Below, piece by piece: positions 1-7,945 of a DNA stretch of 21,781 nt. Position 1 is the stretch's first letter. Every line of letters starts with the position of its first letter. A program made the translations under genes and the position numbers. The notes under the pieces are model-generated. The model searched no databases, was not told the DNA's origin, and was given only the letters and a program-made list of their open reading frames with translations. Source of the stretch: JAVBJN01 sp031546985 (GTDB lineage: Bacteria; Bacteroidota; Bacteroidia; Chitinophagales; Chitinophagaceae); the NCBI GenBank assembly GCA_031546985.1, contig JAVBJN010000116.1, positions 1-21,781 on the forward strand, in the 5' to 3' direction.

Positions 1-1598
1 AAGACTCATTATACGCCTTACTGGCAGCAGGTGCTCCTGCGAGCGCCCAGCTTCACCTGCATACCCGCCGCTCGCACAAAATACTGGCCGAAACCATTAT
101 CAGCGAACTACAGCCGGGGACTTTCCTGCTGTTGCTCAAAAACTTTAGCATACCCGATGGCCGTATGCTGTACCAAACTGTACTCAAGGAAAAAGAACAT
201 ACCGATTACCTGCTGCGCGAACGGATGAAGGAACTTGCCTTTATCAACTTTAGCAGCCATATCCTGGAAACAGAAAGAGACACAACCGACACCGCGCTGC
301 AGCATATTGTAGAGCAAATTCCCGAAGCCATGCAGTTTCCGGAAATCACGTCGGCCAAAATCACATTGGGCAACAAAGTATTTTCTACACCCAACTATAT
401 TCATGGCCCTCATGAACTTACCACACAGTTTTCTTTACCCAACGAAACGCAGGGCATCATAACCATTACCTATACCTGCAAACTGGAAGGAAACGAACAA
501 GACGTCTTTTTTAAAGAAGAGCACAACATGCTGCATGTGCTGGCCGAGATGCTGCGGGTGTTCCTGACCAAGAAATACAACCTGGAGGCTTTAAGCAAAT
601 CGGAAAGAAATCTGCAAACCATTCTGGGCACGGCTACCGTAGGTTACCTGATGACCGATGCCTCGCATAATGTGCTATCCTACAACGATATTGTAGCGCA
701 TTACATTTTTAGCGAAAGCGGAAAACAAATCAATATCGGCGACCCCATTACCAAGTTTTTTTCGGCTGTATACCACCAGCTGCATGAAACCATTTTGCAG
801 AAAATAGCACTGGGAGAACAATTGAACCTGGAACTAAGCTATATACAACCAGACGGTTCAGATCATTGGTACAGTATAAGAATTATTCCGGTGGTGCAGG
901 CTGCAGAAAACCTGGGACTTATTGTAGAAGTAATGGATGTTACCGAACGGAAAAATACAGAGAACAGGATCAGACACCAGCTGAACACTTTGCAGCGCCT
1001 GTCTTTTATTACCTCTCACGAATTGCGGCACGAATATGCCAAACTGTATTCGATTGTGATTATGCTGAACAACCTGCAGGAGATAACCGAAGAAGACCGC
1101 AAAATGCTGAAAGAGAGCGAACAGATTTTTCAGAAAATGGATACCGTTATTTCCAAAATGAACAACACCTTATCATTTGGACAAGTACAGAACATGAATA
1201 AAATTAAGGAACAACAACCGGTAACCCGGCAGGTAGTGCTTGTAGATGATGACAAGCTCACCAATATGATTAATGTACGTATGCTGGCCAACCAGTTTCC
1301 TAAAGAAAACATAAAGACCTGCGCCTCGGCAGATGAAGCACTGCAATACCTGAAAGAAAACGACACGGATGGTAATTTCCTGGTGCTGCTCGATCTTAAT
1401 ATGCCTGTAAAATCGGGTTGGGACTTCCTGGATGAGTACGCCCAATTTCCAGTATGCTCTCCGGTAATTATCCTTACCTCTTCTATCGAACCCACCGATA
1501 AGGATAAGGCACAATCTTACCAGCTGGTAAAGAAATTTATTTCCAAACCACTGAATAACGCGGCAATTGACAAAATAAGAGCGGTAGGATTATTGTAG
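1..1598 (+). CDS. PAS-domain sensor with a phosphoacceptor-helix-like segment and a C-terminal receiver domain (5' partial)
   Basis: The reading frame is open from base 3 to the stop at 1596-1598 with no start needed inside the window, so the gene begins upstream and 531 residues are visible. Residues about 45-190 look like a sensory region, possibly GAF-like. Residues about 200-320 form a PAS domain ending in the typical MDVTERK. A segment resembling a histidine-kinase phosphoacceptor helix follows (ITSHELRHEYAKL, His339). No ATPase domain (N, G1 or G2 boxes) follows; instead there is a receiver domain with acidic pair D415/D416, phosphoacceptor D464 in LLDLNMP, T492 and K515. Receivers accept phosphate from a histidine kinase, so the protein probably works as a phosphorelay or response module with another kinase. 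It converges on the gene at 1615, with only 16 bases between them and no evident terminator. The domain order is seen directly; the signalling partner is unknown. Confidence 0.85.
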   Translation, partial: DSLYALLAAGAPASAQLHLHTRRSHKILAETIISELQPGTFLLLLKNFSIPDGRMLYQTVLKEKEHTDYLLRERMKELAFINFSSHILETERDTTDTALQHIVEQIPEAMQFPEITSAKITLGNKVFSTPNYIHGPHELTTQFSLPNETQGIITITYTCKLEGNEQDVFFKEEHNMLHVLAEMLRVFLTKKYNLEALSKSERNLQTILGTATVGYLMTDASHNVLSYNDIVAHYIFSESGKQINIGDPITKFFSAVYHQLHETILQKIALGEQLNLELSYIQPDGSDHWYSIRIIPVVQAAENLGLIVEVMDVTERKNTENRIRHQLNTLQRLSFITSHELRHEYAKLYSIVIMLNNLQEITEEDRKMLKESEQIFQKMDTVISKMNNTLSFGQVQNMNKIKEQQPVTRQVVLVDDDKLTNMINVRMLANQFPKENIKTCASADEALQYLKENDTDGNFLVLLDLNMPVKSGWDFLDEYAQFPVCSPVIILTSSIEPTDKDKAQSYQLVKKFISKPLNNAAIDKIRAVGLL

Positions 1599-1614
1599 AA
1601 AAGTAAAAAGGAGA

Positions 1615-2088
1615 TCAGGCAGATTGATGAGCATCTGCATACATGGCCTCTTCCAATTCCTCAGGCATTTTGTGGGTAATGCTGCGTATAATGATAAATT
1701 CGCCCGAAACGGGCCTGCACATTTCAAAAGCAGCTTCGGGTGTTGCAATATTCTCCATCGGCAGACCGGTAGCCTCCTCTGCAATGTGCACAGCTGTAAC
1801 ATTTTGCTGCATCCTTATGCTGCAAATAACCTGGGCAAGACCAGCTGCCACCAACCCTGAGCCCAATGCCGATACCAATACGGGTATAAGGACCGCTGCC
1901 CAGAAATGCTGATGGTTGTGGATCGCACCTTCCTCATAGCCAGAAGCAAAATAAATCATTGCACAGCTGCCACCTGCCAATAACCCGGTAAAAGCCAGCC
2001 TGGTTATAAAATTTCGCTTTTCAGAACGCCTCAGCTCAGCCCAAACCCCATTTTGCATTGCTAATGCACCCTCTTCTTTACCTTCCAT
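1615..2088 (-). CDS. Uncharacterised two-helix membrane protein
   Basis: I do not recognise this 157-residue product. It has a charged N-terminal segment (residues 1-28), two hydrophobic stretches at about 29-49 and 62-88 that should span the inner membrane, and a soluble C-terminal part (about 90-157). The reverse-strand frame is favoured over the shorter plus-strand frames because it has the clean hydrophobic/soluble layout of a real membrane protein. The ATG at 2088 is used; a second in-frame Met at residue 11 is a possible alternative. It lies 48 bases downstream of the gene at 2137-2565 on the same strand with no hairpin between them, so the two may be co-transcribed. No function is proposed. 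Confidence 0.65.
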   Translation of the reverse strand: MEGKEEGALAMQNGVWAELRRSEKRNFITRLAFTGLLAGGSCAMIYFASGYEEGAIHNHQHFWAAVLIPVLVSALGSGLVAAGLAQVICSIRMQQNVTAVHIAEEATGLPMENIATPEAAFEMCRPVSGEFIIIRSITHKMPEELEEAMYADAHQSA

Positions 2089-2136
2089 AATACACTTTGT
2101 TTACACTCATTCTCTATATCCTATTTACCATTGCCG

Positions 2137-2565
2137 TTAACGAACCAATGTAACCGGGGCAGGAACCTTATCGGCAAATACATGGTTATTGATCAAATGA
2201 TCTACATCTTCGAGCAGCTCCATCACATCTCCATATGCCAATGCAAAGAGCAATTTACCGGGCAAGCCGAGGTATTTCTGCAAGGCACGTACTACCCCGC
2301 CCGGTATAACAGGAGTTGTGGTAAGCCGTATACAATCTGACTCATGAAAAATAGAGACCAATGCGCCCCTGTAAGCGTTTTTGCGCACCAGCAAGTATTC
2401 GGGCATTAACCGTTCGGTAACAGGCGTAACGGTTTCTTTCCCGGTTAAAATATACTGGTACTTATCATAAAATACCTGTCGGAAGAAGCCTTTAAGTTCT
2501 TGTACATGAAAGGCTTTCCGGTTTAGTTTATAGGTTGCCATTGGTTGCCCGTTAAAGGTATTCAT
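2137..2565 (-). CDS. Hypothetical protein
   Basis: This is a 142-residue soluble-looking protein with no signal peptide or membrane helix, and I recognise no family. Its composition is ordinary for a cytosolic protein, with an aromatic-rich N-terminal half (FFRQVFYDKYQYI at about residues 28-40) and a hydrophobic helix-like stretch near residues 100-120. Two in-frame starts are possible: the Met at 2565 and the Met at 2541 (MATYKLNRK). Neither has a clear ribosome binding site, which is usual for Bacteroidota. A strong hairpin terminator separates it from the protease gene upstream, so it likely has its own promoter, although no good TAnnTTTG match was found. It may be co-transcribed with the membrane protein gene at 1615-2088. 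Confidence 0.6.
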   Translation of the reverse strand: MNTFNGQPMATYKLNRKAFHVQELKGFFRQVFYDKYQYILTGKETVTPVTERLMPEYLLVRKNAYRGALVSIFHESDCIRLTTTPVIPGGVVRALQKYLGLPGKLLFALAYGDVMELLEDVDHLINNHVFADKVPAPVTLVR

Positions 2566-2591
2566 TGCTCATGTATTGCATATTGCTAAAG

Positions 2592-2621
2592 AAAGGCCGG
2601 CTTCTTTAACGGCCGGCCTTT
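2592..2621 (-). terminator. Intrinsic terminator after the M48 protease gene
   Basis: A GC-rich inverted repeat (AAGGCCGG at 2593-2600 and CCGGCCTT at 2613-2620, extendable by one or two pairs) lies 14 bases beyond the protease stop. Read on the minus strand the downstream arm ends in TTTC followed by TTTAGC. It separates the protease unit from the gene at 2565. Confidence 0.75.
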
Positions 2622-2634
2622 TCATTTCATAAGC

Positions 2635-3471
2635 TTATTTAGAAGAAGTGATGCCTAACTTATCTATGGTTACCGGGGCTGGTTCTACCCAAAGACCATC
2701 GGCAGTTGCTTTCTTTTTAACGGCAGCTGCACGCTTCTTGCTATCCGGATGAGAGTTCATCATTTTGGCAAATTTGCTTTGCTCAGATCCGAACTTATCT
2801 TCCAGCAGTGCAAATTTCATGAACGCGGTATATGCAGCGGTCACTTTGTAGTTGTTCTTTTTCATGAACGCGTAGCTAAAATCATCGGCTTCGCTTTCTT
2901 GTTTGCGGCTGTGCTTGCTATCCATCATCGCTTCTGCCAACGCGCCCAGCTGACTTTCTGAAAGCGCCTGCGCTACACCAGATTGTGATGAAACAGCATC
3001 TGTAGCGGCAGAGCGGGTTAATGCGGCTTTCATGGCATCGCGGCTGTCGTGGTTGTTTACGTGGCCTATTTCGTGACCTATCACAGCCAGCAATTCTTCA
3101 TCGGTAAGAATGTCCATCAGCGAAGAAAATACGCGCACACTACCATCTGCGCAGGCAAATGCGTTAATGTCTACCACTTTATAAACCTTATAGTTGAGCT
3201 GCAGACCATTTTCTGATTTATGCTTGCCGAATATTTTATTGAGGCGAATAGTATAAGGATCTTTAGGCCCGGCAACAGGGTTATGCTCGTCCATCCATTT
3301 TACCGCTTCTTTGGCATCGCGGGCAGCATCTGCATTGCTGTAGGTTGCAGCAGCAAGACCTTTTTCGGCGGCACCAATGGTTTTGGAGTTTACTTTAAAC
3401 TGTGCATGCGACTGGTAAGACCATCCCATACCAATAGCCAGCATGGCTACTGTACATACTTTCTTTATCAT
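2635..3471 (-). CDS. Secreted M48-family zinc metalloprotease
   Basis: The product has 278 residues. An N-terminal signal peptide (Lys-rich start, hydrophobic core, probable cleavage after SHAQ at about residue 24) directs it to the periplasm or envelope. The zinc site is the HEIGH motif at residues 133-137 (two His ligands and the catalytic Glu). The third ligand is probably Glu192 in the ESEAD segment that typifies M48 peptidases. A late HPDSKKRA segment at residues 241-248 also fits the short M48 proteins related to BepA, YcaL and LoiP, which take part in outer-membrane protein quality control. It has no lipobox and no TPR region, so it is the minimal form. It lies 52 bases downstream of the coiled-coil gene with no terminator between them, which suggests an operon. 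The protease family is clear; the substrate is not known. Confidence 0.92.
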   Translation of the reverse strand: MIKKVCTVAMLAIGMGWSYQSHAQFKVNSKTIGAAEKGLAAATYSNADAARDAKEAVKWMDEHNPVAGPKDPYTIRLNKIFGKHKSENGLQLNYKVYKVVDINAFACADGSVRVFSSLMDILTDEELLAVIGHEIGHVNNHDSRDAMKAALTRSAATDAVSSQSGVAQALSESQLGALAEAMMDSKHSRKQESEADDFSYAFMKKNNYKVTAAYTAFMKFALLEDKFGSEQSKFAKMMNSHPDSKKRAAAVKKKATADGLWVEPAPVTIDKLGITSSK

Positions 3472-3523
3472 TGTATAATTATTGATTGGTTAGTGCGGGC
3501 AATTCACTTTTCAGATTACAGGA

Positions 3524-4162
3524 CTAACCGCCCAGGGTTTTCAGCTCCTGTTTCAGTTTTTCGAGCCTGGCAGATTGTTCGTCCAGGTTGGCCTGCGACT
3601 TACTTTGTTCTTTAGTGTTTTCTTCCACCTTAGTCTTCAGTTTTTCACCATCCTGTACATTCGATTTATGCTTTTTATCGGCATCTTTAAGCAGGTCTTC
3701 CTGTTTGTCTATTTCGCCTTGCAGCGAAAGCAGTTTGATGCCCATTGTTACTTCCTGGTTCAGAAACTGGGTAAGGCCCTGCAGTACACCAGCATCGGCT
3801 GCAGGGTTTACAAAATTGTCGTAGCCTTTAGACACCAGTATGGCCACTTTTGCTGTGTTCTTACCACTGGTAACGGTATAGTACACATCAATTTTTTCGG
3901 CTGCTACAGCGGGCCATGAAACTCCGGGGAAATAATAACAACCTTTCGATTGCGATCCTTTACCTACAGCTTTTTTCATACGGTCGCTCACCGCCTGCCA
4001 TACCACTTTAGTCGGATAAGGATACTCTGCCGCCAATGCCGGGTAACTGCCCTTTACACCATTGGCATGAATGGTAGCTACATCATTTTTCACCTGTTGT
4101 GCCTGCATTGCAGATGCAAAACAGAAAGGAGCAATTAGTAATAGACACAATTTCTTTTTCAT
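3524..4162 (-). CDS. Secreted protein with a C-terminal coiled coil
   Basis: The product has 212 residues. Residues 1-21 form a signal peptide (MKKKLCLLL start, cleavage near MQAQ). A globular region of about 110 residues follows, then a strongly charged Lys/Glu/Gln-rich helical segment (about residues 140-212, heptad-like, ending QELKTLGG) that should form a coiled coil. I do not recognise the globular part. The ATG at 4162 is the only sensible start given the signal peptide. The M48 protease gene follows 52 bases later on the same strand with no terminator, so the two products probably act together in the envelope; this is inference. Upstream lies a minus-strand terminator (4201-4230), so expression either reads through that hairpin or uses a promoter I could not identify in the 38-base gap. 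Confidence 0.85.
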   Translation of the reverse strand: MKKKLCLLLIAPFCFASAMQAQQVKNDVATIHANGVKGSYPALAAEYPYPTKVVWQAVSDRMKKAVGKGSQSKGCYYFPGVSWPAVAAEKIDVYYTVTSGKNTAKVAILVSKGYDNFVNPAADAGVLQGLTQFLNQEVTMGIKLLSLQGEIDKQEDLLKDADKKHKSNVQDGEKLKTKVEENTKEQSKSQANLDEQSARLEKLKQELKTLGG

Positions 4163-4200
4163 AGATAAGATTGGTTACGGGTAAACGAAAAAGAGCTTTT

Positions 4201-4230
4201 AAAAAAGGCCAGCCATAGACATAGCCGGCC
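4201..4230 (-). terminator. Minus-strand terminator or attenuator upstream of 4162
   Basis: GGCCGGC (minus strand, 4230-4224) pairs with GCTGGCC (4213-4207) through a 10-base loop, followed by six Ts (4206-4201). One pair is a G-U wobble in the minus-strand RNA but an A-C mismatch in plus-strand RNA, so it should work only on minus-strand transcripts. It lies only 38 bases before the start of the coiled-coil gene. Confidence 0.7.
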
Positions 4231-4366
4231 CTGTTAAGAACCATATAAAAAGAAGACCACTTATATTAACCAGGTATTCGTTTGACTTGCCTGCTTACTT
4301 GAATGATACCTTACCTGAATCATGCGCAACATGCAGGAAGATATGCGTAAGATGGCCCTGGTTAAT
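4201..4366 (-). ncRNA. Candidate small transcript (sRNA, small-peptide mRNA or attenuated leader)
   Basis: A well-formed promoter (4372-4442) predicts a transcription start near 4366 on the minus strand, and an intrinsic terminator ends at 4201. Together they define an RNA of about 165 nt. It contains no convincing gene. A 23-codon frame (ATG at 4332, TAA at 4263-4261) is present but lacks a ribosome binding site and any recognisable composition. The unit may be a regulatory RNA. It may instead be a leader whose terminator controls read-through into the coiled-coil and protease genes that start at 4162. The boundaries are inferred from sequence only. Confidence 0.4.
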
Positions 4367-4371
4367 GCATG

Positions 4372-4442
4372 CAAAGCTACAAGTGGCGCCAGCATCAAAA
4401 TACCCCGTTAAGACATTTTTTCGTCCCGATAGACATTTTTTT
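4372..4442 (-). promoter_or_regulatory. Tandem half-site promoter, copy A
   Basis: Read on the minus strand: half-site 1 ATGTCTATCGGGAC (first base 4436), half-site 2 ATGTCTTAACGGGG (first base 4416), each preceded by a run of A, then TATTTT and a -7 element TAGCTTTG (4379-4372). The half-sites are direct repeats 20 bp apart. The distance from half-site 2 to the -7 element is 37 bp, the same as in the promoters at 9406-9477 and 18395-18462. The proximal half-site reaches the -33 region, as expected for a class II activator. No protein has been shown to bind it. Confidence 0.65.
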
Positions 4443-4479
4443 ACAGCATTCTTTTTAGTTGCATAAGCATCCAAAGAAA

Positions 4480-4523
4480 AAGTCCTGCAGATTGCCCGGA
4501 TCACCGGATAATCTACAGGACTT
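4480..4523 (-). terminator. Intrinsic terminator of the T9SS gene at 4658-7945
   Basis: Fourteen-base arms (AAGTCCTGCAGATT at 4480-4493 and AATCTACAGGACTT at 4510-4523) pair with one mismatch on the plus strand (A-C), which is a G-U wobble in the minus-strand RNA. The loop holds a further CCGG...CCGG pair. On the minus strand the stem is followed by TTTTTCTTT. A second, weaker inverted repeat (GGGCAGG 4594-4600 and CCTGCCC 4621-4627) lies closer to the stop codon but lacks a T run. Confidence 0.8.
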
Positions 4524-4657
4524 ATCTCCTATAACTGTGTTTCTATTTACTTAGTTTAAGCAACTGGCGGCAGCCATACGCATTTACGATTTCGGGCAGG
4601 TAAATCAAAATGTATTGTTCCCTGCCCTTTATGCCATAGCATACCGGACTCATAAGC

Positions 4658-7600
4658 CTATTGCACCGATAATTTTTGCAAATCGCCCACCCGTTCGCCT
4701 TGTTCATTATACAAGCCTACCAGGTACATACCCGGCAGCCATCCCGATACATCCAGGGTAGTTTTGCCATTAACCGCAGGTGCCGCAACATGGTAGTTCG
4801 CTACCCTGCTGCCGGTGGCCGATAATACCACTACCTGTAATGCAGATGAGGATACGTTGGTCCATTCTACCGTGCAGATACGGGTACCTTGTGTGGTAGT
4901 GTTGGGATACAGGTACCAGTCCGGCATATCCGCACAATCGGTCTGCGCTGTTGCAACCCGGCTGTATTCGGTACTGCCATCTGCATTCGCTATCCGCAAC
5001 CGGTAATACCCTTTACCTGTTTGCTGCGTGGTGTTAAAATAATACTGGCTGTTGCTGCCGGTGGGCCATACGGTGCCTACCGTACGGTAATCGCGGCCAT
5101 CAGCGGCATATTGCACCCCATATTGCAGTAAGTCTTTTTCTTCGCCCACAGCCCAATCGAGCAGTACTTTACAATACCGGGCCTGCGCTTTAAAATAGCG
5201 CAACACCACCGGCAATGAAACGCCGGAGAGCGATGCGCGGGCAATGCAGGCTGTGCTTTGGTCGTTTACCGTAAAGTAGGCTTCTGTAGCTGCTATGGGG
5301 ATAGAAAACAGGTTAGAAGCCTGGGTAATTGGCGTTACCACCAGGCCTGCTGGTTTTACAGAATCCAGTGTGTACATAGGCGTACCTACAAGGCCCGAAG
5401 GCACCAGGGTTACATCGTAGTTACCACCATTCACCACTTTATTGGCTATAAGAGTGGGATCGGTAATTTTCGAAAGCCCAATGGTGTCTTTTATCACACA
5501 ACCATTGCCATAGTTAACTGTTACATTATAATGCCCGGTATCTGACACTGTGCGGGTAAAACCTGTGCTGCTGTTGTCCCACAAATAATTGGTGGCAGGA
5601 TTGCCCTGAAAGTTTACCGTGCTTAGTGTGTAGGGCAGCGAATTGCAATACAATGCAGTATCGTGACCCAAACCAATAATACCTGCCGGGCCAGCGTAAG
5701 GAATAATAACCCAGTTGCTGTTGTTACCATTATCGATACTCTGGTTGCCGATCTGCATTATGGCTTGTACTGCACCCGTCACCGCATTCATATCGCGCAT
5801 GCGCACAAAGTCTATACCGTAGGTATTGGGCGGCATGTTGGCAGCGGCAGAAGGCATGCTGATATTGGCCCTGGTGCCTGCGGAGCTGGATAAGATGGTT
5901 GTAGGAAAACAGGGGTTACCACTGGCATACCAGGCTTCGTTTACAATGGTGGTAGTACCACTGGTAAAAGTGTAGGTAAAATTAGAAGAAAAGATAAGTG
6001 TATCGGTTGTAACAGTGCTAAGTCTGCCATTGGTTGTTAGGAAAACAATATTATTGTAGGTTCCGTTTGAAACTATAGGATTGTTTCCACCAGCAAGGAA
6101 AAGAACATTGTTGTATACATCCCCTGCTTTGGCCACCATTGCTGTGGCAGAAGTATTAGCCTGGCGAATCAATGAGTTTACCGAATTGGGCGCCGTAAGC
6201 GCTACGCCTCCGGTATAAGTCCAGCCACCAAAGCCAGCTGTAATATCTATTATCGAATTGGCAATATTCAATGTACGGGTGGTATTACCTCCCGCACTGG
6301 AAAAAGTGCTCATCCAGGCATATTGCCCGTTAAAATTCAGGTTACCATTGGTGAATGAAAGTATGTTCACTATTTTAAAAGAATCCTGGAGCGTCCAGCC
6401 ACCTGTACCATCAAACAGCGCATAGCCTGATAATTGGGTGTTACCCGTAGCAATGATCTCGTTGGGTCGGCTGCTCATAAAACTAATCTGCGCGCCGCCG
6501 TTCATCGTCATGCCTTGCTGCAATACAAAAGAACCATTTACCTGCAACGGATTGGAAACGTTAAATGTTGCTGGCACCGCTGATCCGCTCCATGTCATGC
6601 TGTCACAATAAGCATTACCATCTACCGTTACCGTTTTACTACCTGCGGTAAAGCCTGAACCTGCATCAAAAATTACTTGATCCAGCTGAATAGGCACACA
6701 ACCAGAACCCGATGCACCGCCTGATGTATTAGCCCAATGGTTTACATCATTCCAATTACCTGTTCCTCCTACCCAATAATATGTGTGGGCCGCAGGGGCT
6801 GTAAAGACCCACCCGGTATTATTGCCCAAATCCAATGAATTTAATGCTGCGTATGGCGTTGCCGGGCCTTGTATGCGCATATCCCGGATGCGGGCATTGG
6901 CTACATCGGCAATAGCACTTGCTGCCATTACAATCGTAGACTGTGTACCCGTGGTACTCGTATTCAGTTCTATGAGACCGCTGCAAGCCGGAGAATTACC
7001 TGCAAAATATTTATTGATGGTTATCGTCATCCCTGTGCCAAAAGCATAAATCCTGGCTGGCGATAGCATCAGGCTATCCGTTGCAAGCGTATTAATACGC
7101 CCGTTGGTGCTCTGAAAAGTTATCTTGTTGTATACACCGTTGCTCACCAGAGGATTGCTCGTTCCGGCAAGAAATAAAAGATTGTAATACACATCACCCG
7201 CCTTGGTTACCATTGCTGCGGCAGAAGTATTAGCCTGGCGAATCAATGAGTTTACCGAATTGGGCGCCGTAAGCGCTACGCCTCCGGTATAAGTCCAGCC
7301 TCCAAAACCAGCTGTAATATCTATAATCGAATTGGCAATATTCAACGTACGGGTGGCATTACCTCCCGGACTGGAAAAAGTGCTCATCCGGGTATATTGC
7401 CCGTTAAAGTTCAGGTTACCATTGGTGAACGTAAGCGTGTTTACCATTTTAAGAGAATCCTGGAACGTCCAGCCACCTGTACCAATAAACTGGATATTAT
7501 TGGACATAGAAGCATTTCCTGTAGCAAAAATCTCATTGGGCCTACTACTGGTAAGGGTGATCTGCGCTCCGCCGCTCGCAGACATGCCTTGCTGCAATAC

Positions 7601-7945
7601 AAAAGAACCGTTTACCTGCAACGGGTTATTGATCGTAAAAGTAGCGGGTGTTGCGGCTCCTGCCCAGCTCATACTATCGCATAACGCATTGGTATTTACA
7701 GTTACGGTTTTACTTAAAGCCGTGAATCCAGAACCTGCATCAAAAATTACATTATCGTTCAAAGAAGGAACGATAGAGTGCTTTACTGCTCCGCCGCTTG
7801 TAGTAGCCCAGTGGTTAATATCGCTCCAGTTGCCCGAGCCACCCACCCAATAATAATTAACGGCGTAGGTATCTGTGGCCAGTAACAATAGAATGCACAA
7901 TGGCATCCCAATTTTCAAACATAAAAAGCGGAAATACTTTTTCAT
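4658..7945 (-). CDS. Large T9SS-exported surface protein with a 358-residue tandem duplication
   Basis: The ATG at 7945 gives a 1095-residue product with a signal peptide (MKKYFRFLCL..., ending near DTYA at residue 28). Further in-frame codons extend upstream to an ATG at 8020, but they run through a leader hairpin and lack signal-peptide logic. Two tandem repeats start with YYWVGGSGNW (residue 31) and YYWVGGTGNW (residue 389); the period is 358 residues, and the composition (Gly, Asn, Thr, Ser) suggests beta-helix or beta-sandwich adhesin structure. An Ig/PKD-like module follows near residues 760-840 (HYNVTVNYGNGC). Then comes an FN3-like module common in Bacteroidota surface proteins, and a T9SS type A sorting tail (about 1010-1095, ending DLQKLSVQ). 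The protein is expected to cross the outer membrane through T9SS and be attached or released. Ligand unknown. Confidence 0.88.
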   Translation of the reverse strand: MKKYFRFLCLKIGMPLCILLLLATDTYAVNYYWVGGSGNWSDINHWATTSGGAVKHSIVPSLNDNVIFDAGSGFTALSKTVTVNTNALCDSMSWAGAATPATFTINNPLQVNGSFVLQQGMSASGGAQITLTSSRPNEIFATGNASMSNNIQFIGTGGWTFQDSLKMVNTLTFTNGNLNFNGQYTRMSTFSSPGGNATRTLNIANSIIDITAGFGGWTYTGGVALTAPNSVNSLIRQANTSAAAMVTKAGDVYYNLLFLAGTSNPLVSNGVYNKITFQSTNGRINTLATDSLMLSPARIYAFGTGMTITINKYFAGNSPACSGLIELNTSTTGTQSTIVMAASAIADVANARIRDMRIQGPATPYAALNSLDLGNNTGWVFTAPAAHTYYWVGGTGNWNDVNHWANTSGGASGSGCVPIQLDQVIFDAGSGFTAGSKTVTVDGNAYCDSMTWSGSAVPATFNVSNPLQVNGSFVLQQGMTMNGGAQISFMSSRPNEIIATGNTQLSGYALFDGTGGWTLQDSFKIVNILSFTNGNLNFNGQYAWMSTFSSAGGNTTRTLNIANSIIDITAGFGGWTYTGGVALTAPNSVNSLIRQANTSATAMVAKAGDVYNNVLFLAGGNNPIVSNGTYNNIVFLTTNGRLSTVTTDTLIFSSNFTYTFTSGTTTIVNEAWYASGNPCFPTTILSSSAGTRANISMPSAAANMPPNTYGIDFVRMRDMNAVTGAVQAIMQIGNQSIDNGNNSNWVIIPYAGPAGIIGLGHDTALYCNSLPYTLSTVNFQGNPATNYLWDNSSTGFTRTVSDTGHYNVTVNYGNGCVIKDTIGLSKITDPTLIANKVVNGGNYDVTLVPSGLVGTPMYTLDSVKPAGLVVTPITQASNLFSIPIAATEAYFTVNDQSTACIARASLSGVSLPVVLRYFKAQARYCKVLLDWAVGEEKDLLQYGVQYAADGRDYRTVGTVWPTGSNSQYYFNTTQQTGKGYYRLRIANADGSTEYSRVATAQTDCADMPDWYLYPNTTTQGTRICTVEWTNVSSSALQVVVLSATGSRVANYHVAAPAVNGKTTLDVSGWLPGMYLVGLYNEQGERVGDLQKLSVQ
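6146..6226 (-). repeat. 81-bp exact intragenic repeat, copy 2 (proximal to the 3' end of the gene)
   Basis: These 81 bases are identical to 7220-7300, 1074 bp away, inside the tandem repeat domains of the T9SS gene. Flanking repeat sequence is diverged at both DNA and protein level, so this stretch has been homogenised or is unusually constrained. Confidence 0.9.
7220..7300 (-). repeat. 81-bp exact intragenic repeat, copy 1
   Basis: Identical to 6146-6226. The first differing base on one side is C instead of T (GCTGCGGCAG versus GCTGTGGCAG); on the other side it is T versus A after CCAGCC. It encodes the region around SLIRQANTSA in the first repeat domain. Confidence 0.9.

Noticed and set aside
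1590..1912. Plus- and minus-strand alternative frames over the gene at 1615-2088
   Set aside because: They are shadows; only the 157-residue minus-strand frame has coherent membrane and soluble segments.
4410..4442. T runs after AGACAT on the plus strand considered as Rho-independent terminators
   Set aside because: There is no GC-rich stem before the T runs, and the conserved spacing to minus- or plus-strand -7 elements fits a promoter motif instead.
4295..4504. A 69-codon open frame on the minus strand
   Set aside because: It runs through the terminator of the T9SS gene and both half-sites of promoter A, has no ribosome binding site and has no protein-like features.
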